From Nonomuraea helvata (GTDB lineage: Bacteria; Actinomycetota; Actinomycetes; Streptosporangiales; Streptosporangiaceae): a stretch of DNA of 64,000 bases. Position numbers and translations under genes: made by a program. Shown piece by piece: positions 56,625 through 64,000 of this stretch (position 1 is the first letter of the stretch; every line of letters starts with the position of its first letter). The notes beneath the pieces were generated by a model. The model had not been told where the DNA came from. It saw only the letters and a program-made list of their open reading frames with translations, and did not search any database. Location of the stretch: assembly GCF_039535785.1 (NCBI RefSeq), contig NZ_BAAAXV010000005.1, positions 1 through 64,000 of the forward strand. Direction: 5' to 3'.

Positions 56625-57938
56625 ATGCGCCCTCGCGCACTGCCGACGTTCGCGGCACTCATCGGGACACTCACGCTGGCCGCCTGCTCAGGCGGCGGCT
56701 CCGCGCAGGCCCCGGCGGCCGACCCGGCCGCCAAGGCGGAGTTCTCCGGCACGCTGAGCGTGCTCACGAAGTTCGCCGGCGACCCGACGGACTCGTACTT
56801 CGAGAGCCTCGCGGCCGAGTATCAGAAGAAGCACCCGCAGGTGAAGGTCGAGCTGATCCAGGAGACCGACCAGAGCGTCAAGGACAAGCTCAAGACCCTC
56901 ACGGCCTCGGACGCGCTGCCCGACGTCTACTTCACCTGGACGGGCAACTGGGCGGACAACTACATCCGCGGCGGCCGCGCGGCCGACCTCACCAAGGTGA
57001 TCGGCCCGGACACGGAGTGGGGCAAGACGTTCAGCCCCGGCTCGCTGGCCGCCTTCGCCCGCGACGGGAAGAACTACGGGATCCCGCTGTACGGCAACGG
57101 CAAGTTCATGGGCTACAGCAAGAGCGCCTTCGCCAAGGCCGGGATCGAGGCGCCCAAGACGTTCGAGGACCTCATCGCCGCCTGCGGGCCGCTGCGCAAG
57201 GCCGGGTACGAGCCCATCGCCTTCGGTAACAAGGACGGCTGGCCCGCCCTGCACTACCTGCAGCAGCTGTTCGCCTACAACGTGCCGGACGCCGTGCTCC
57301 AGGCCGACTTCGTCCCGGCCACGGCCAAGCTCGACAACCCCGGCTACATCACCGCGCTCAACCAGTTCAAGACGCTGGTCGACCAGTGCACGGACACGAA
57401 GAGCGGCACGAACGGCGTGCTGTACTCCTCCGCTCAGGAGGCCTTCGCCAACGGCAAGGCCGCCATGTACTACCAGGAGATCCTGGAGTTCGACAACGCG
57501 ACGTCGAGCAAGCTCAAGGCCGAGGACTTCGGCATCTTCCAGCTCCCGGTCCCGAAGAGCGCCCCCGGCGACCCGACGGTCCTGGAGGGTTCGCCCGAGG
57601 GGTACCTGGTCAACGCCAAGTCCCCCAGGATCCCGCTCGCCGTCGACTTCATGAAGTTCGTCACGAGCGCGCAGAACGCCAAGACGCTGTCCGCGCCGCC
57701 GTACGGACAGCCCAGCACGGTCGTCGGAGCGGTCACGCCGGAGACCTCGAGCAAGGCCGTCTACGAGGGCGTCCAGCAGGTCAACAAGGCGCCGAAGCTG
57801 GCCATCTGGCTGGACATGGTCACCGTGCCCGAGGTGGCGGACGCGTGGCTGGCCGGCGGCGAGGCGATCGTCAGCGGTGGCAAGACCGCCGAGCAGGTGC
57901 TCGAAAGCGTGCGCCAGGCCTCGGCCCAGGCCAAGTAG
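56625..57938 (+). CDS. ABC sugar-type solute-binding lipoprotein
   Basis: A 437-residue extracytoplasmic binding protein (family 1). The signal peptide ends in a lipobox LTLAAC, with Cys24 as the lipid anchor. Mature features: SGTLSVLTKFAGDPTDSYFE, DVYFTWTGNWADNYIRGG, and YGIPLYGNGKFMGYSKSAFA. It captures the substrate for the two permeases that follow, probably an Amadori product given the frl genes. AAAGGAAG precedes ATG. No ATPase gene is in the set, so a shared MsiK-type ATPase must serve it. Confidence 0.9.
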   Translation: MRPRALPTFAALIGTLTLAACSGGGSAQAPAADPAAKAEFSGTLSVLTKFAGDPTDSYFESLAAEYQKKHPQVKVELIQETDQSVKDKLKTLTASDALPDVYFTWTGNWADNYIRGGRAADLTKVIGPDTEWGKTFSPGSLAAFARDGKNYGIPLYGNGKFMGYSKSAFAKAGIEAPKTFEDLIAACGPLRKAGYEPIAFGNKDGWPALHYLQQLFAYNVPDAVLQADFVPATAKLDNPGYITALNQFKTLVDQCTDTKSGTNGVLYSSAQEAFANGKAAMYYQEILEFDNATSSKLKAEDFGIFQLPVPKSAPGDPTVLEGSPEGYLVNAKSPRIPLAVDFMKFVTSAQNAKTLSAPPYGQPSTVVGAVTPETSSKAVYEGVQQVNKAPKLAIWLDMVTVPEVADAWLAGGEAIVSGGKTAEQVLESVRQASAQAK

Positions 57939-57950
57939 GGGAGAGCGTAC

Positions 57951-58826
57951 GTGCGCGCCACGCTCAGGCTCGTGTGGGTTCTGCCGGCCCTCGTGCTGGT
58001 AGGAGTGTTCGTCTACCTGCCGCTCGTGCAGAACCTGCAGTTCAGCACGCTCAAGTGGGACATCTACAGCGGCAGCCAGGAATACGTCGGGCTCGACAAC
58101 TACGTCAAGCTCGTCGACGACCCGGTGTTCTGGACGTCGCTGGGGAACAACGTGCTGTACGCGGTGGTCTCCATCGTGTTCCAGGTGTTCGGCGCGCTCC
58201 TGCTCGCCGCGCTCATCGAGAGCATCGGCAGCGAGCGGTGGCGGCGTGGCCTGCGCGCGGTCTACTTCATCCCCTCGGCGATCTCGCTGACCGTCGCGGG
58301 GCTGCTGTTCTACTTCGTGTACGAGCCGAACCTCGGCCCGCTCAACCACGCGCTCAAGGCCGTGGGCCTCGGCCAGTTCGCCCAGGCGTGGCTGGGCCAG
58401 GAGAGCACGGCCATGTCCGCGATCGTCGCGATGAGCCAGTGGCAGGGCTTCGGCTACTCCACGCTGCTGTTCGCGGTCGCGATCCAGCGCATCCCCTCGG
58501 AGATCTACGGCGCCGCCGCCATCGACGGCGTCGGCGCGGTCCGCCGGTTCTTCCACGTGACGGTGCCGCTCGTGCGCGAGATGACGGGGCTCATGGCGAT
58601 CGTCACCATCTCGGGCGCGTTCCAGGTGTTCAACGAGGTCATGGTGATGACCGCCGGCGGGCCGAACAACTCGACCCAGGTGCTGGGCACCTGGCTGTAC
58701 CGCAGCGGGTTCGTCCGCAACAACTTCGGCTACGCCGCCGCGATCGCGACCGTGCTGTTCGCGATCACGCTCGGCATCGCGGTGGCACAGCTGTGGGTCA
58801 CCCGCAGGAGAAGGGTGGAATGGTGA
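57951..58826 (+). CDS. ABC permease 1
   Basis: A 291-residue MalF-like permease with six helices. The cytoplasmic EAA loop is read as IYGAAAIDGVGAVRRFFHVT (A-A-x-x-D-G...x-F-x-x-V/I-x-x-P-L). It starts with GTG 57951, 12 bp after the binding-protein stop, with GGGGAG upstream. Its end overlaps the next permease gene. Confidence 0.9.
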   Translation: MRATLRLVWVLPALVLVGVFVYLPLVQNLQFSTLKWDIYSGSQEYVGLDNYVKLVDDPVFWTSLGNNVLYAVVSIVFQVFGALLLAALIESIGSERWRRGLRAVYFIPSAISLTVAGLLFYFVYEPNLGPLNHALKAVGLGQFAQAWLGQESTAMSAIVAMSQWQGFGYSTLLFAVAIQRIPSEIYGAAAIDGVGAVRRFFHVTVPLVREMTGLMAIVTISGAFQVFNEVMVMTAGGPNNSTQVLGTWLYRSGFVRNNFGYAAAIATVLFAITLGIAVAQLWVTRRRRVEW

Positions 58827-59656
58827 CGCGCCTGAGCTTCCTCGGAGTGATCGCCCGCGTCTTCATGTGGGCCTTCCTGCTGGCCCTCGCGGTGGTCGTG
58901 CTCTATCCGCTGCTGTGGATGACGCTCAACGGGTTCAAGACCAACGCCGAGCTGTTCGGCGACCCGTTCGCGCTGCCCCTGCACTGGAGTTTCGACAACT
59001 ACGCGAAGGCGTGGAACCGCGGCGTCAGCGACTACCTCACCACCAGCGTGCTGGTCACGCTGACCTCGACGGTCGCCACCGTGCTCATCAGCGCGTGGGC
59101 CGCCTACGGCCTCACCCGCGTGAACATCCCCCTCAACAGGACGCTCACGGCGGCGATACTCGGCGGGCTCATGCTCGCCCCGACCGTGGCGCTCGTGCCG
59201 CTGGTGAAGATGTTCCAGGCGATGGGGCTGTACAACACGTTCTGGGCGCTGCTCATCCTCTACACCGCCTTCCGCGTCCCGTTCACGACCTTCCTCATCC
59301 GCGCGTACATGATCGACCTGCCCCGCGAGGTGGACGAGGCGGCCGAGATGGACGGCGCGGGCCGGTGGACGGCGTTCTGGCGGATCATCCTGCCGATGTG
59401 CAAGCCGATCCTCACCTCGACGGTGCTGCTGCACATCCTCTTCACCTGGAACGAGTACCTCTTCGCGATGATCTTCACCAGCGGGACCGGCGTGCAGACC
59501 CTCCCCGTGGGCCTGACCAGCCTGATGAGCAAGCACGGCACCGAGTACCCGGTCGTCTTCGCCGGGATGGTGATCGCGGCGCTCCCCGTGGTCCTGCTGT
59601 TCTTCCTCGGCCAGCGCTACATCATCAAGGGTCTCGCCGACGGCGTCGGCAAGTAG
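58820..59656 (+). CDS. ABC permease 2
   Basis: A 278-residue MalG-like permease. The EAA loop is VDEAAEMDGAGRWTAFWRII (E-A-A-x-x-D-G-A-G), the usual ATPase contact. ATG 58820 (MVTRLSF) overlaps the preceding gene by 7 bp and has AGGAGAAGG upstream; GTG 58823 is an alternative. It is convergent with the PHP-domain gene, 8 bp apart. Confidence 0.9.
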   Translation: MVTRLSFLGVIARVFMWAFLLALAVVVLYPLLWMTLNGFKTNAELFGDPFALPLHWSFDNYAKAWNRGVSDYLTTSVLVTLTSTVATVLISAWAAYGLTRVNIPLNRTLTAAILGGLMLAPTVALVPLVKMFQAMGLYNTFWALLILYTAFRVPFTTFLIRAYMIDLPREVDEAAEMDGAGRWTAFWRIILPMCKPILTSTVLLHILFTWNEYLFAMIFTSGTGVQTLPVGLTSLMSKHGTEYPVVFAGMVIAALPVVLLFFLGQRYIIKGLADGVGK

Positions 59657-59664
59657 GGAGCGGC

Positions 59665-60687
59665 TCAGGAGGCCGTCCACTCGAGCAGCCGCTCCAGCGG
59701 CCACGTGTTGACGATCCGGTCCGCCTCGATGCCGCACCTCGCCGCGCGCTCGCAGCCGTACCGCTGCCAGTCGAGCTGACCGGGCGCGTGGGCGTCGGAG
59801 TCGATCGAGAACACGCACTCCATCTCGTACGCCAGCCGCATCAGCCGCTTGGGCGGATCGAGGCGGTCGGGCCGGGAGTTGATCTCCACCGCCACCCCGA
59901 AGCGGCGGCACGCCTCGAAGACCAGCTCAGCGTCGAACGAGGACTCGGGGCGGCGCTCGCCACGCTTACCCCCGGCCTGCACCACCCGCCCCGTGCAGTG
60001 GCCGAGCACGTCCACCAGGGGGTTGGCGACGGCGGTGACCATCCGGCGGGTCATCTCCTCGCCGTCCATGCGGAGCTTGGAGTGGACGCTGGCCACCACC
60101 ACGTCCAGCCGCCCGAGCAGCTCATCGGTCTGGTCGAGCGAGCCGTCCAGGTTGATGTCCACCTCGATGCCGGTCAGGATCCTGAACGGGGCCAGCCGCT
60201 CGTTCAGCTTGGCCACCACGTCGAGCTGACGCTCCAGCCGCTCGGCCGACAGCCCCTTGGCGATGCTCAGCCGGGGTGAATGGTCGGTCAGCGCGAGGTA
60301 GGAGTGGCCGAGCCCGACGGCCGCCTCCGCCATCTCCTCGATCGGCGAGCCGCCGTCCGACCAGTCCGAATGGCTGTGCAGGTCCCCTTTCAGCGCGGCC
60401 CGCAGCGCGGCGGTCTCCTCGTCGAGCTGGACTCCGGCGGTCGCCCGCATTCTGCGCAGATAGGTTGGAACCTCACCCTCCAGCGCTTCGTTGATCACCA
60501 GTGTGGTGACCTTCCCGATCCCCGGCAGATCACCGAGTCCGCCGGTGCGGGACAACCGCACGAGCTCGTCCCTGGGCAGGTCGGCGACGACCTCGGCGGC
60601 GCGGCGGAAGGCGCGCACGCGATACGTGGGCTCTCCGGCGCGCTCCAGCAGGAAGGCGATCTCGCGCAGTGCCTCAACCGGTTCCAT
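59665..60687 (-). CDS. PHP-domain phosphoesterase with N-terminal HhH region
   Basis: A 340-residue protein. Residues 1-95 are helix-hairpin-helix DNA-binding sequence (YRVRAFRRAAEVVADLPRDE, LGDLPGIGKVTTLVINEAL). Residues 98-340 are a PHP domain with metal ligands HSHSDWSDG, LALTDHS, GIEVDI, VHSK, LGHCTGR and DSDAHAPGQ. This is the layout of bacterial PolX without its polymerase core, so a phosphatase or nuclease role in DNA repair is likely. It is divergent from the YgiB-like gene. Confidence 0.85.
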   Translation of the reverse strand: MEPVEALREIAFLLERAGEPTYRVRAFRRAAEVVADLPRDELVRLSRTGGLGDLPGIGKVTTLVINEALEGEVPTYLRRMRATAGVQLDEETAALRAALKGDLHSHSDWSDGGSPIEEMAEAAVGLGHSYLALTDHSPRLSIAKGLSAERLERQLDVVAKLNERLAPFRILTGIEVDINLDGSLDQTDELLGRLDVVVASVHSKLRMDGEEMTRRMVTAVANPLVDVLGHCTGRVVQAGGKRGERRPESSFDAELVFEACRRFGVAVEINSRPDRLDPPKRLMRLAYEMECVFSIDSDAHAPGQLDWQRYGCERAARCGIEADRIVNTWPLERLLEWTAS

Positions 60688-60797
60688 ACGTCACTTCATA
60701 CCCCCGGTAGATGGCACCCGCCAGATCGACCACCCTCCGCATTGAACGCGGACAAGCACCACCGATAGGCTGATCGGCCCATGAAAGCAGGAGCTTG

Positions 60798-61244
60798 ATG
60801 GCACCACCGCCCCAGCACCAAGAGGCGCCAGAACGCAAGTCGTCCAAGGCCGTCGCCCTGACAGTCCTCGGCGCGCTGTCCGTGACGCTGGTCGCCGTCT
60901 GGGCGATCGCCGAGTCCAACGACGACGACGTCACCGCCGACTGCGTCCTCCTCGTGGACGACGACACGCCCACGCTCACGACCGACGGCGCCACACCGAC
61001 TCCCGACCCGGGCTCCTACCAGGTCGTCGACGACTCCTACTGCGACGACGACGGCAACAGCTCGTACCGGATCGGCAACGGCGGCTCGCACGGGGCGTAC
61101 CACTGGTACTACGGCGGCACCAGGAGGGGCAATCGGGTGTACGGCGGCAGCACCTACCGCCCGTCCGACGTGACCATCAGCAGCCGCTCGGGGAAAGACA
61201 TCCAGCGCGGTGGCTTCGGCAACCGCTGGAGCAGCGGGAGCTGA
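60798..61244 (+). CDS. YgiB-like (DUF1190) anchored protein
   Basis: A 148-residue protein with one N-terminal span (SKAVALTVLGALSVTLVAVW) and a Gly/Ser/Tyr-rich outer part: VTADCVLLVDDDTPT, DDSYCDDDGNSSYRIGNGG, YHWYYGGTR, and the tail SGKDIQRGGFGNRWSSGS. The two Cys residues and the final R-G-G-F-G are the marks of the E. coli YgiB/YjfM family. Its gene is followed 3 bp later by the YgiC-like ligase, as in E. coli ygiBC. Confidence 0.7.
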   Translation: MAPPPQHQEAPERKSSKAVALTVLGALSVTLVAVWAIAESNDDDVTADCVLLVDDDTPTLTTDGATPTPDPGSYQVVDDSYCDDDGNSSYRIGNGGSHGAYHWYYGGTRRGNRVYGGSTYRPSDVTISSRSGKDIQRGGFGNRWSSGS

Positions 61245-61247
61245 CGC

Positions 61248-62390
61248 ATGCGGCGCGAGCATGGCACTCCCAGGCCGGACTGGGAGAAGACGATCGAGAG
61301 CCAGGGCCTGGCCTACCACCGGGCCGCCCACCCGTCAGGGCTGTTCCGGCCCTACTGGGACGAGTCCGTTCACTACGTCTTCTCGCTGGACGAGGTGGAG
61401 GCGCTGGAGGAGCAGGTCGGGGAGCTGCACGAGATGTGCCTGAGCGCCGCCGAGCACGTGGTCGCGACGGGGCGCTTCGCCGACTTCGCCATCCCCGAGT
61501 GGGCGTGGGAGGAGGTCGCGCGCTCGTGGGAGCGCCGCGACCCCCATCTGTACGCCCGCTTCGACCTGCGCTACGACGGCACGGGCCCGGCCAGGCTGCT
61601 GGAGTACAACGCCGACACGCCGACCTCCCTCGTGGAGTCGTCGGTCGTGCAGTGGTTCTGGCTGCAGGACGTCCACCCGGGCGCCGACCAGTGGAACTCC
61701 GTCCACGAACGGCTCATCGAGCGCTGGCGCGAGCTGCGGCTGCCGCCGGGGCCGACGCACTTCGCGTTCACGAACGTGGACGAGACCGGTGAGGAGGCCA
61801 TGACAGTGGCCTACCTGCAGGAGACCGCCGAACAGGGCGGCCTGCGGACCATGGCCATCGCCATGGAGGACATCGGCTGGGACGCGCTCAACCGCCGCTT
61901 CGTGGACGTCGAGCAGCGCCCGATCCGCTCGGCGTTCAAGCTCTACCCCTGGGAGTGGATGCTGGCCGACGAGTTCGGGCGGCACGCCGTACGGCACGGC
62001 ACCTGGGTCGAGCCGCTGTGGAAGACGCTGCTGTCCAACAAGGCGCTGCTGGCCGTCCTGTGGGAGCTCTTCCCCGGCCATCCCAACCTGCTGCCCGCCT
62101 ACCTCGACGGGCCACGCGAGCTGACCTCCTACATCGCCAAGCCGCTGCTCGGCAGGGAGGGCGCCTCCATGCGCATCGTCACCCCCGAGGGCGCCCAGGA
62201 GACGCCCGGCTCCTACGGTCAGGAGGGCTACGTCTTCCAGGGCTTCGAGGCGCTGCCCGAGTTCGAGGGGCAGCGGCCGGTGCTCGGCGCCTGGGTGGTC
62301 GCCGACGAGGCCGCCGGACTGGGTATCAGGGAGACGACCGGCCTGATCACCGACGACACCTCCTCGTTCGTCCCCCACCTCATCGCCTGA
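61248..62390 (+). CDS. Glutathionylspermidine-synthase-like ATP-grasp protein (YgiC)
   Basis: A 380-residue ATP-grasp ligase of the preATP-grasp type: RFDLRYDGTGPARLLEYNAD-T-P-T (Mg/ATP site), WEWMLADEFGRHA, LLSNKALLAVLWELFPGHPN, YIAKPLLGREGASMRIV and GVWVV-like end GAWVVADEAAGLG. It lacks the amidase half of real glutathionylspermidine synthetase. The substrate is unknown; it may amidate a peptide tail, perhaps of the YgiB-like partner (inference). ATG 61248. Confidence 0.85.
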   Translation: MRREHGTPRPDWEKTIESQGLAYHRAAHPSGLFRPYWDESVHYVFSLDEVEALEEQVGELHEMCLSAAEHVVATGRFADFAIPEWAWEEVARSWERRDPHLYARFDLRYDGTGPARLLEYNADTPTSLVESSVVQWFWLQDVHPGADQWNSVHERLIERWRELRLPPGPTHFAFTNVDETGEEAMTVAYLQETAEQGGLRTMAIAMEDIGWDALNRRFVDVEQRPIRSAFKLYPWEWMLADEFGRHAVRHGTWVEPLWKTLLSNKALLAVLWELFPGHPNLLPAYLDGPRELTSYIAKPLLGREGASMRIVTPEGAQETPGSYGQEGYVFQGFEALPEFEGQRPVLGAWVVADEAAGLGIRETTGLITDDTSSFVPHLIA

Positions 62391-62410
62391 CCCCCTGAAG
62401 AGGAATCAAC

Positions 62411-62842
62411 GTGACCCTTCTCGAGACCCTCGCCCGCGGCGCGGGCGCCATCGCCGCGTACGCCGCCGTCGGCGTGATCCTGATGATCGTCGGCTTCTAC
62501 GTGATCGACTGGGCCACTCCCGGCAAGCTGAGCGAGATCATCCGCACCCAGCGCAACCCCAACGCCACCCTGCTCACCACCTCCGCCCTGGCCGCTGTCG
62601 GCCTGATCGTGGCCTCCTCCATCTGGGCCTCCGGCGGCCGGCTCGCCGAAGGGCTGGCGGGCACGGCCGTGTTCGGTCTGGTCGGCATCGTGGTGCAGAC
62701 CGTGGCGATGCTGCTGTTCGACCGGGTCGTGGGCATCTCCGTACGCGATCTGGTGAAGGAGCCCGAGCTGCAGCCGGGCGCGCGGCTGCTCGCCGTCACG
62801 CACGTGGCGATCGGCCTCATCACCGCGGTCGCGGTCATCTAG
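62411..62842 (+). CDS. DUF350 membrane protein
   Basis: A 143-residue protein with four helices (AIAAYAAVGVILMIVGFYVIDWATPG, ATLLTTSALAAVGLIVASSI, GLAGTAVFGLVGIVVQTVAM, RLLAVTHVAIGLITAVAVI). It matches DUF350 (YjfL). With YgiB and YgiC neighbours it forms the known DUF1190/ATP-grasp/DUF350 set, thought to act in membrane stress. GTG 62411 follows GAAGAGGAA. Confidence 0.85.
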   Translation: MTLLETLARGAGAIAAYAAVGVILMIVGFYVIDWATPGKLSEIIRTQRNPNATLLTTSALAAVGLIVASSIWASGGRLAEGLAGTAVFGLVGIVVQTVAMLLFDRVVGISVRDLVKEPELQPGARLLAVTHVAIGLITAVAVI

Positions 62843-62883
62843 CCTCCCGTACGGCGGCCATCCAGCCTCCCGCACGGCGGTCC
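62838..62883 (+). repeat. Imperfect 23-bp tandem duplication at the DUF350 stop
   Basis: Two adjacent 23-bp units, 62838-62860 and 62861-62883, share AGCCTCCCG-ACGGCGG and differ at a few bases. The first covers the stop codon, so the duplication extended the 3' end without changing the protein. Confidence 0.6.
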
Positions 62884-62904
62884 CGGCCGCGGCAGAGCGG
62901 CCGG
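62883..62904. terminator. Hairpin terminator after the DUF350 gene
   Basis: CCGGCCGC (62883-62890) and GCGGCCGG (62897-62904) form a perfect 8-bp stem over a 6-nt loop, 41 bp after the DUF350 stop. Confidence 0.6.
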
Positions 62905-62967
62905 CGGCCGTCACGGCAGCGTGGTGGCCGTCGCGGTCATCCGGGCGGAGCTGGCACTCTAGGAGGC

Positions 62968-64000
62968 GTGACAGACCGGACCCGCGAGGACACCACACGC
63001 AGGCTCGAGCGGGCCATGGGCTCGCTCGGCACGGCCGCGATGGCGCGCATGGACGAGCAGCTGCCGTGGTTCCGCGCGCTCAGCGCGGAGGACCGGTCGT
63101 GGGTGGGGCTCGTGGCGCAGGCCGGCATCGCCGCGTTCGTCGAGTGGTTCTCGACCGCCGGCGAGGATCGCCCCACCCCCAGCATCGAGTTCTTCGGCAC
63201 GGCCCCGCGCGAGCTCAAGCGGTCCATCTCGCTCCAGCAGACCGTCGACATCGTCAGGGTCGTGGTCGAGGTGGTCGAGGCGCAGGCCCACGAGCTGGCC
63301 GCGCCCGGCGGGGAGGACCAGCTCCAGCAGGCCATGCTCCGCTACACCCGCGACGTCGCCTTCGCCGCCGCCCACGTCTACGCCCGCGAGGCCGAGGCCA
63401 GGGGCTCGTGGGACGCCAGGCTGGAGGCCCTGATCGTGGACGCCCTCGTACGCGGCGAGGTCGACGACGGCCTGCACTCCTGGGCGGCCGCGCTGGGCTG
63501 GACCTCCTCCCCCGTGGTCGTCATCGCCGGCCACGCTCCCGACGACGATCCCCGCGCGGTGATCGACGGCCTGCGGGAGAAGGGCCGCCGCATCGGCATG
63601 GACCTGCTGGCCGGCGTGCAGGGCGACCGCCTGATCGTGATCGTGGGCGGCGCGGGCAGCGTCAACGACGCGGCCAAGCAGGTCGTGCACCGCTTCGGAA
63701 TGGGCCCCATCGTCATCGGCCCCGAGGTCGCCGACCTGCACGCCGCCGCGAGCTCCGCCAGGGCGGCGCTGGCGGGGCTGAAGGCGTCGTGCGGCTGGCC
63801 CGACGCGCCGAGGCCGGTGCACTCGGAGGAGCTGCTGGCCGAGCGGGCGCTCGACGGCGACGACGACGCCAGGCAGCAGCTCATCGAGAACGTCTACCTG
63901 CCGCTCGCCGGCACGCCGCTGCTCGACACGCTGGCCACGTACCTGGAGCAGGGCACCTCGCTGGAGGCGACGGCGCGGCTGCTGTTCGTCCATCCCAACA
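62968..64000 (+). CDS. fasR: PucR-type regulator, FasR-like (3' end outside the window)
   Basis: At least 344 residues, open to the window edge. The N-terminus VTDRTREDTTRRLERAMGSL, PWFRALSAEDRSWVGLVAQA and SIEFFGTAPRELKRSISLQQ follows the actinomycete FasR regulators that activate the fabD-fabH-acpP-fabF operon. A GGDEF-like middle (VVVIAGHAPDDDPRAVIDGL, GDRLIVIVGGAGSV) comes next, and the CdaR-type HTH is starting at the edge (LAGTPLLDTLATYLEQGTSL, EATARLLFVHPN). GTG 62968 is taken because it fits the family, though AGGAGG is just one base away. fabD is expected to the right. Confidence 0.8.
   Translation, partial: MTDRTREDTTRRLERAMGSLGTAAMARMDEQLPWFRALSAEDRSWVGLVAQAGIAAFVEWFSTAGEDRPTPSIEFFGTAPRELKRSISLQQTVDIVRVVVEVVEAQAHELAAPGGEDQLQQAMLRYTRDVAFAAAHVYAREAEARGSWDARLEALIVDALVRGEVDDGLHSWAAALGWTSSPVVVIAGHAPDDDPRAVIDGLREKGRRIGMDLLAGVQGDRLIVIVGGAGSVNDAAKQVVHRFGMGPIVIGPEVADLHAAASSARAALAGLKASCGWPDAPRPVHSEELLAERALDGDDDARQQLIENVYLPLAGTPLLDTLATYLEQGTSLEATARLLFVHPN

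Overview
The window is high-GC actinomycete chromosome, most likely from the Streptosporangiaceae (Nonomuraea-like). The evidence is the GC-rich third codon positions, frequent GTG/TTG starts, ATGA-coupled genes, SARP, LAL and NarL-type regulators, DUF6461, DUF5997 and DUF6875 proteins, and a FasR-like regulator at the right edge. The genus is inferred from gene content only; no search was run.

Layout. 1-5.8 kb is a graveyard: two tandem, multiply frameshifted paralogues of a proline-rich, single-span membrane protein, a decayed partial truA, a DUF6461 gene, a GNAT gene, and fragments of small genes. 5.8-7.6 kb has a helix-turn-helix regulator with a DUF5919-like C-terminal domain, an unknown protein and the tail of a transposase. 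7.6-13.2 kb is one giant single-chain acyl-CoA carboxylase. 13.5-17.4 kb is a tightly coupled operon (antiporter, PLP decarboxylase, GNAT, DUF6875).

17.6-48.6 kb is a lipid/polyketide biosynthetic gene cluster that I cannot match to a known product. It has a LAL regulator, then a leftward operon (MFS exporter, KS-AT-ACP-aminoacyl-transferring PKS, AMP-ligase/aldehyde-dehydrogenase fusion, ThDP enzyme, KAS II, free ACP, soluble acyl-ACP desaturase). A rightward operon follows (FAD halogenase, InhA-like enoyl reductase, membrane protein, GntA-like heme N-oxygenase, strong terminator), then a second rightward operon (SARP, a nucleotidyltransferase-like protein without its motifs, a second AMP ligase, cytochrome bd CydA and CydB, an aldo/keto-reductase-like protein without its tetrad). 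Next comes a leftward UbiA prenyltransferase-histidine kinase-response regulator set, and a rightward LeuA-like synthase coupled to a FabG-like reductase.

Working model (inference). Malonyl-CoA from the carboxylase feeds acyl assembly by KAS II, the PKS KS-AT, FabG-like and InhA-like enzymes on ACPs. The desaturase adds a double bond. The PKS releases its chain by PLP-dependent decarboxylative condensation with an amino acid, giving an amino ketone. The ligase-ALDH fusion supplies an aldehyde that the ThDP enzyme could carboligate. Halogenation, N-oxidation and prenylation may follow. A complete cydA-cydB pair inside the cluster, with an altered quinol-loop residue, suggests that the product blocks respiration and that this oxidase gives self-resistance.

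48.8-64 kb is ordinary accessory and core chromosome: a LysR-substrate-domain/DUF5997 pair, an RmlD-like reductase, a truncated PycTM-like fragment, a secreted GH54 arabinofuranosidase with an operator, a fructosamine (Frl-type) catabolic and ABC-uptake regulon with two matching LacI-type operators, a PHP-domain protein, a YgiB-YgiC-DUF350 set, and the start of a FasR-like regulator.
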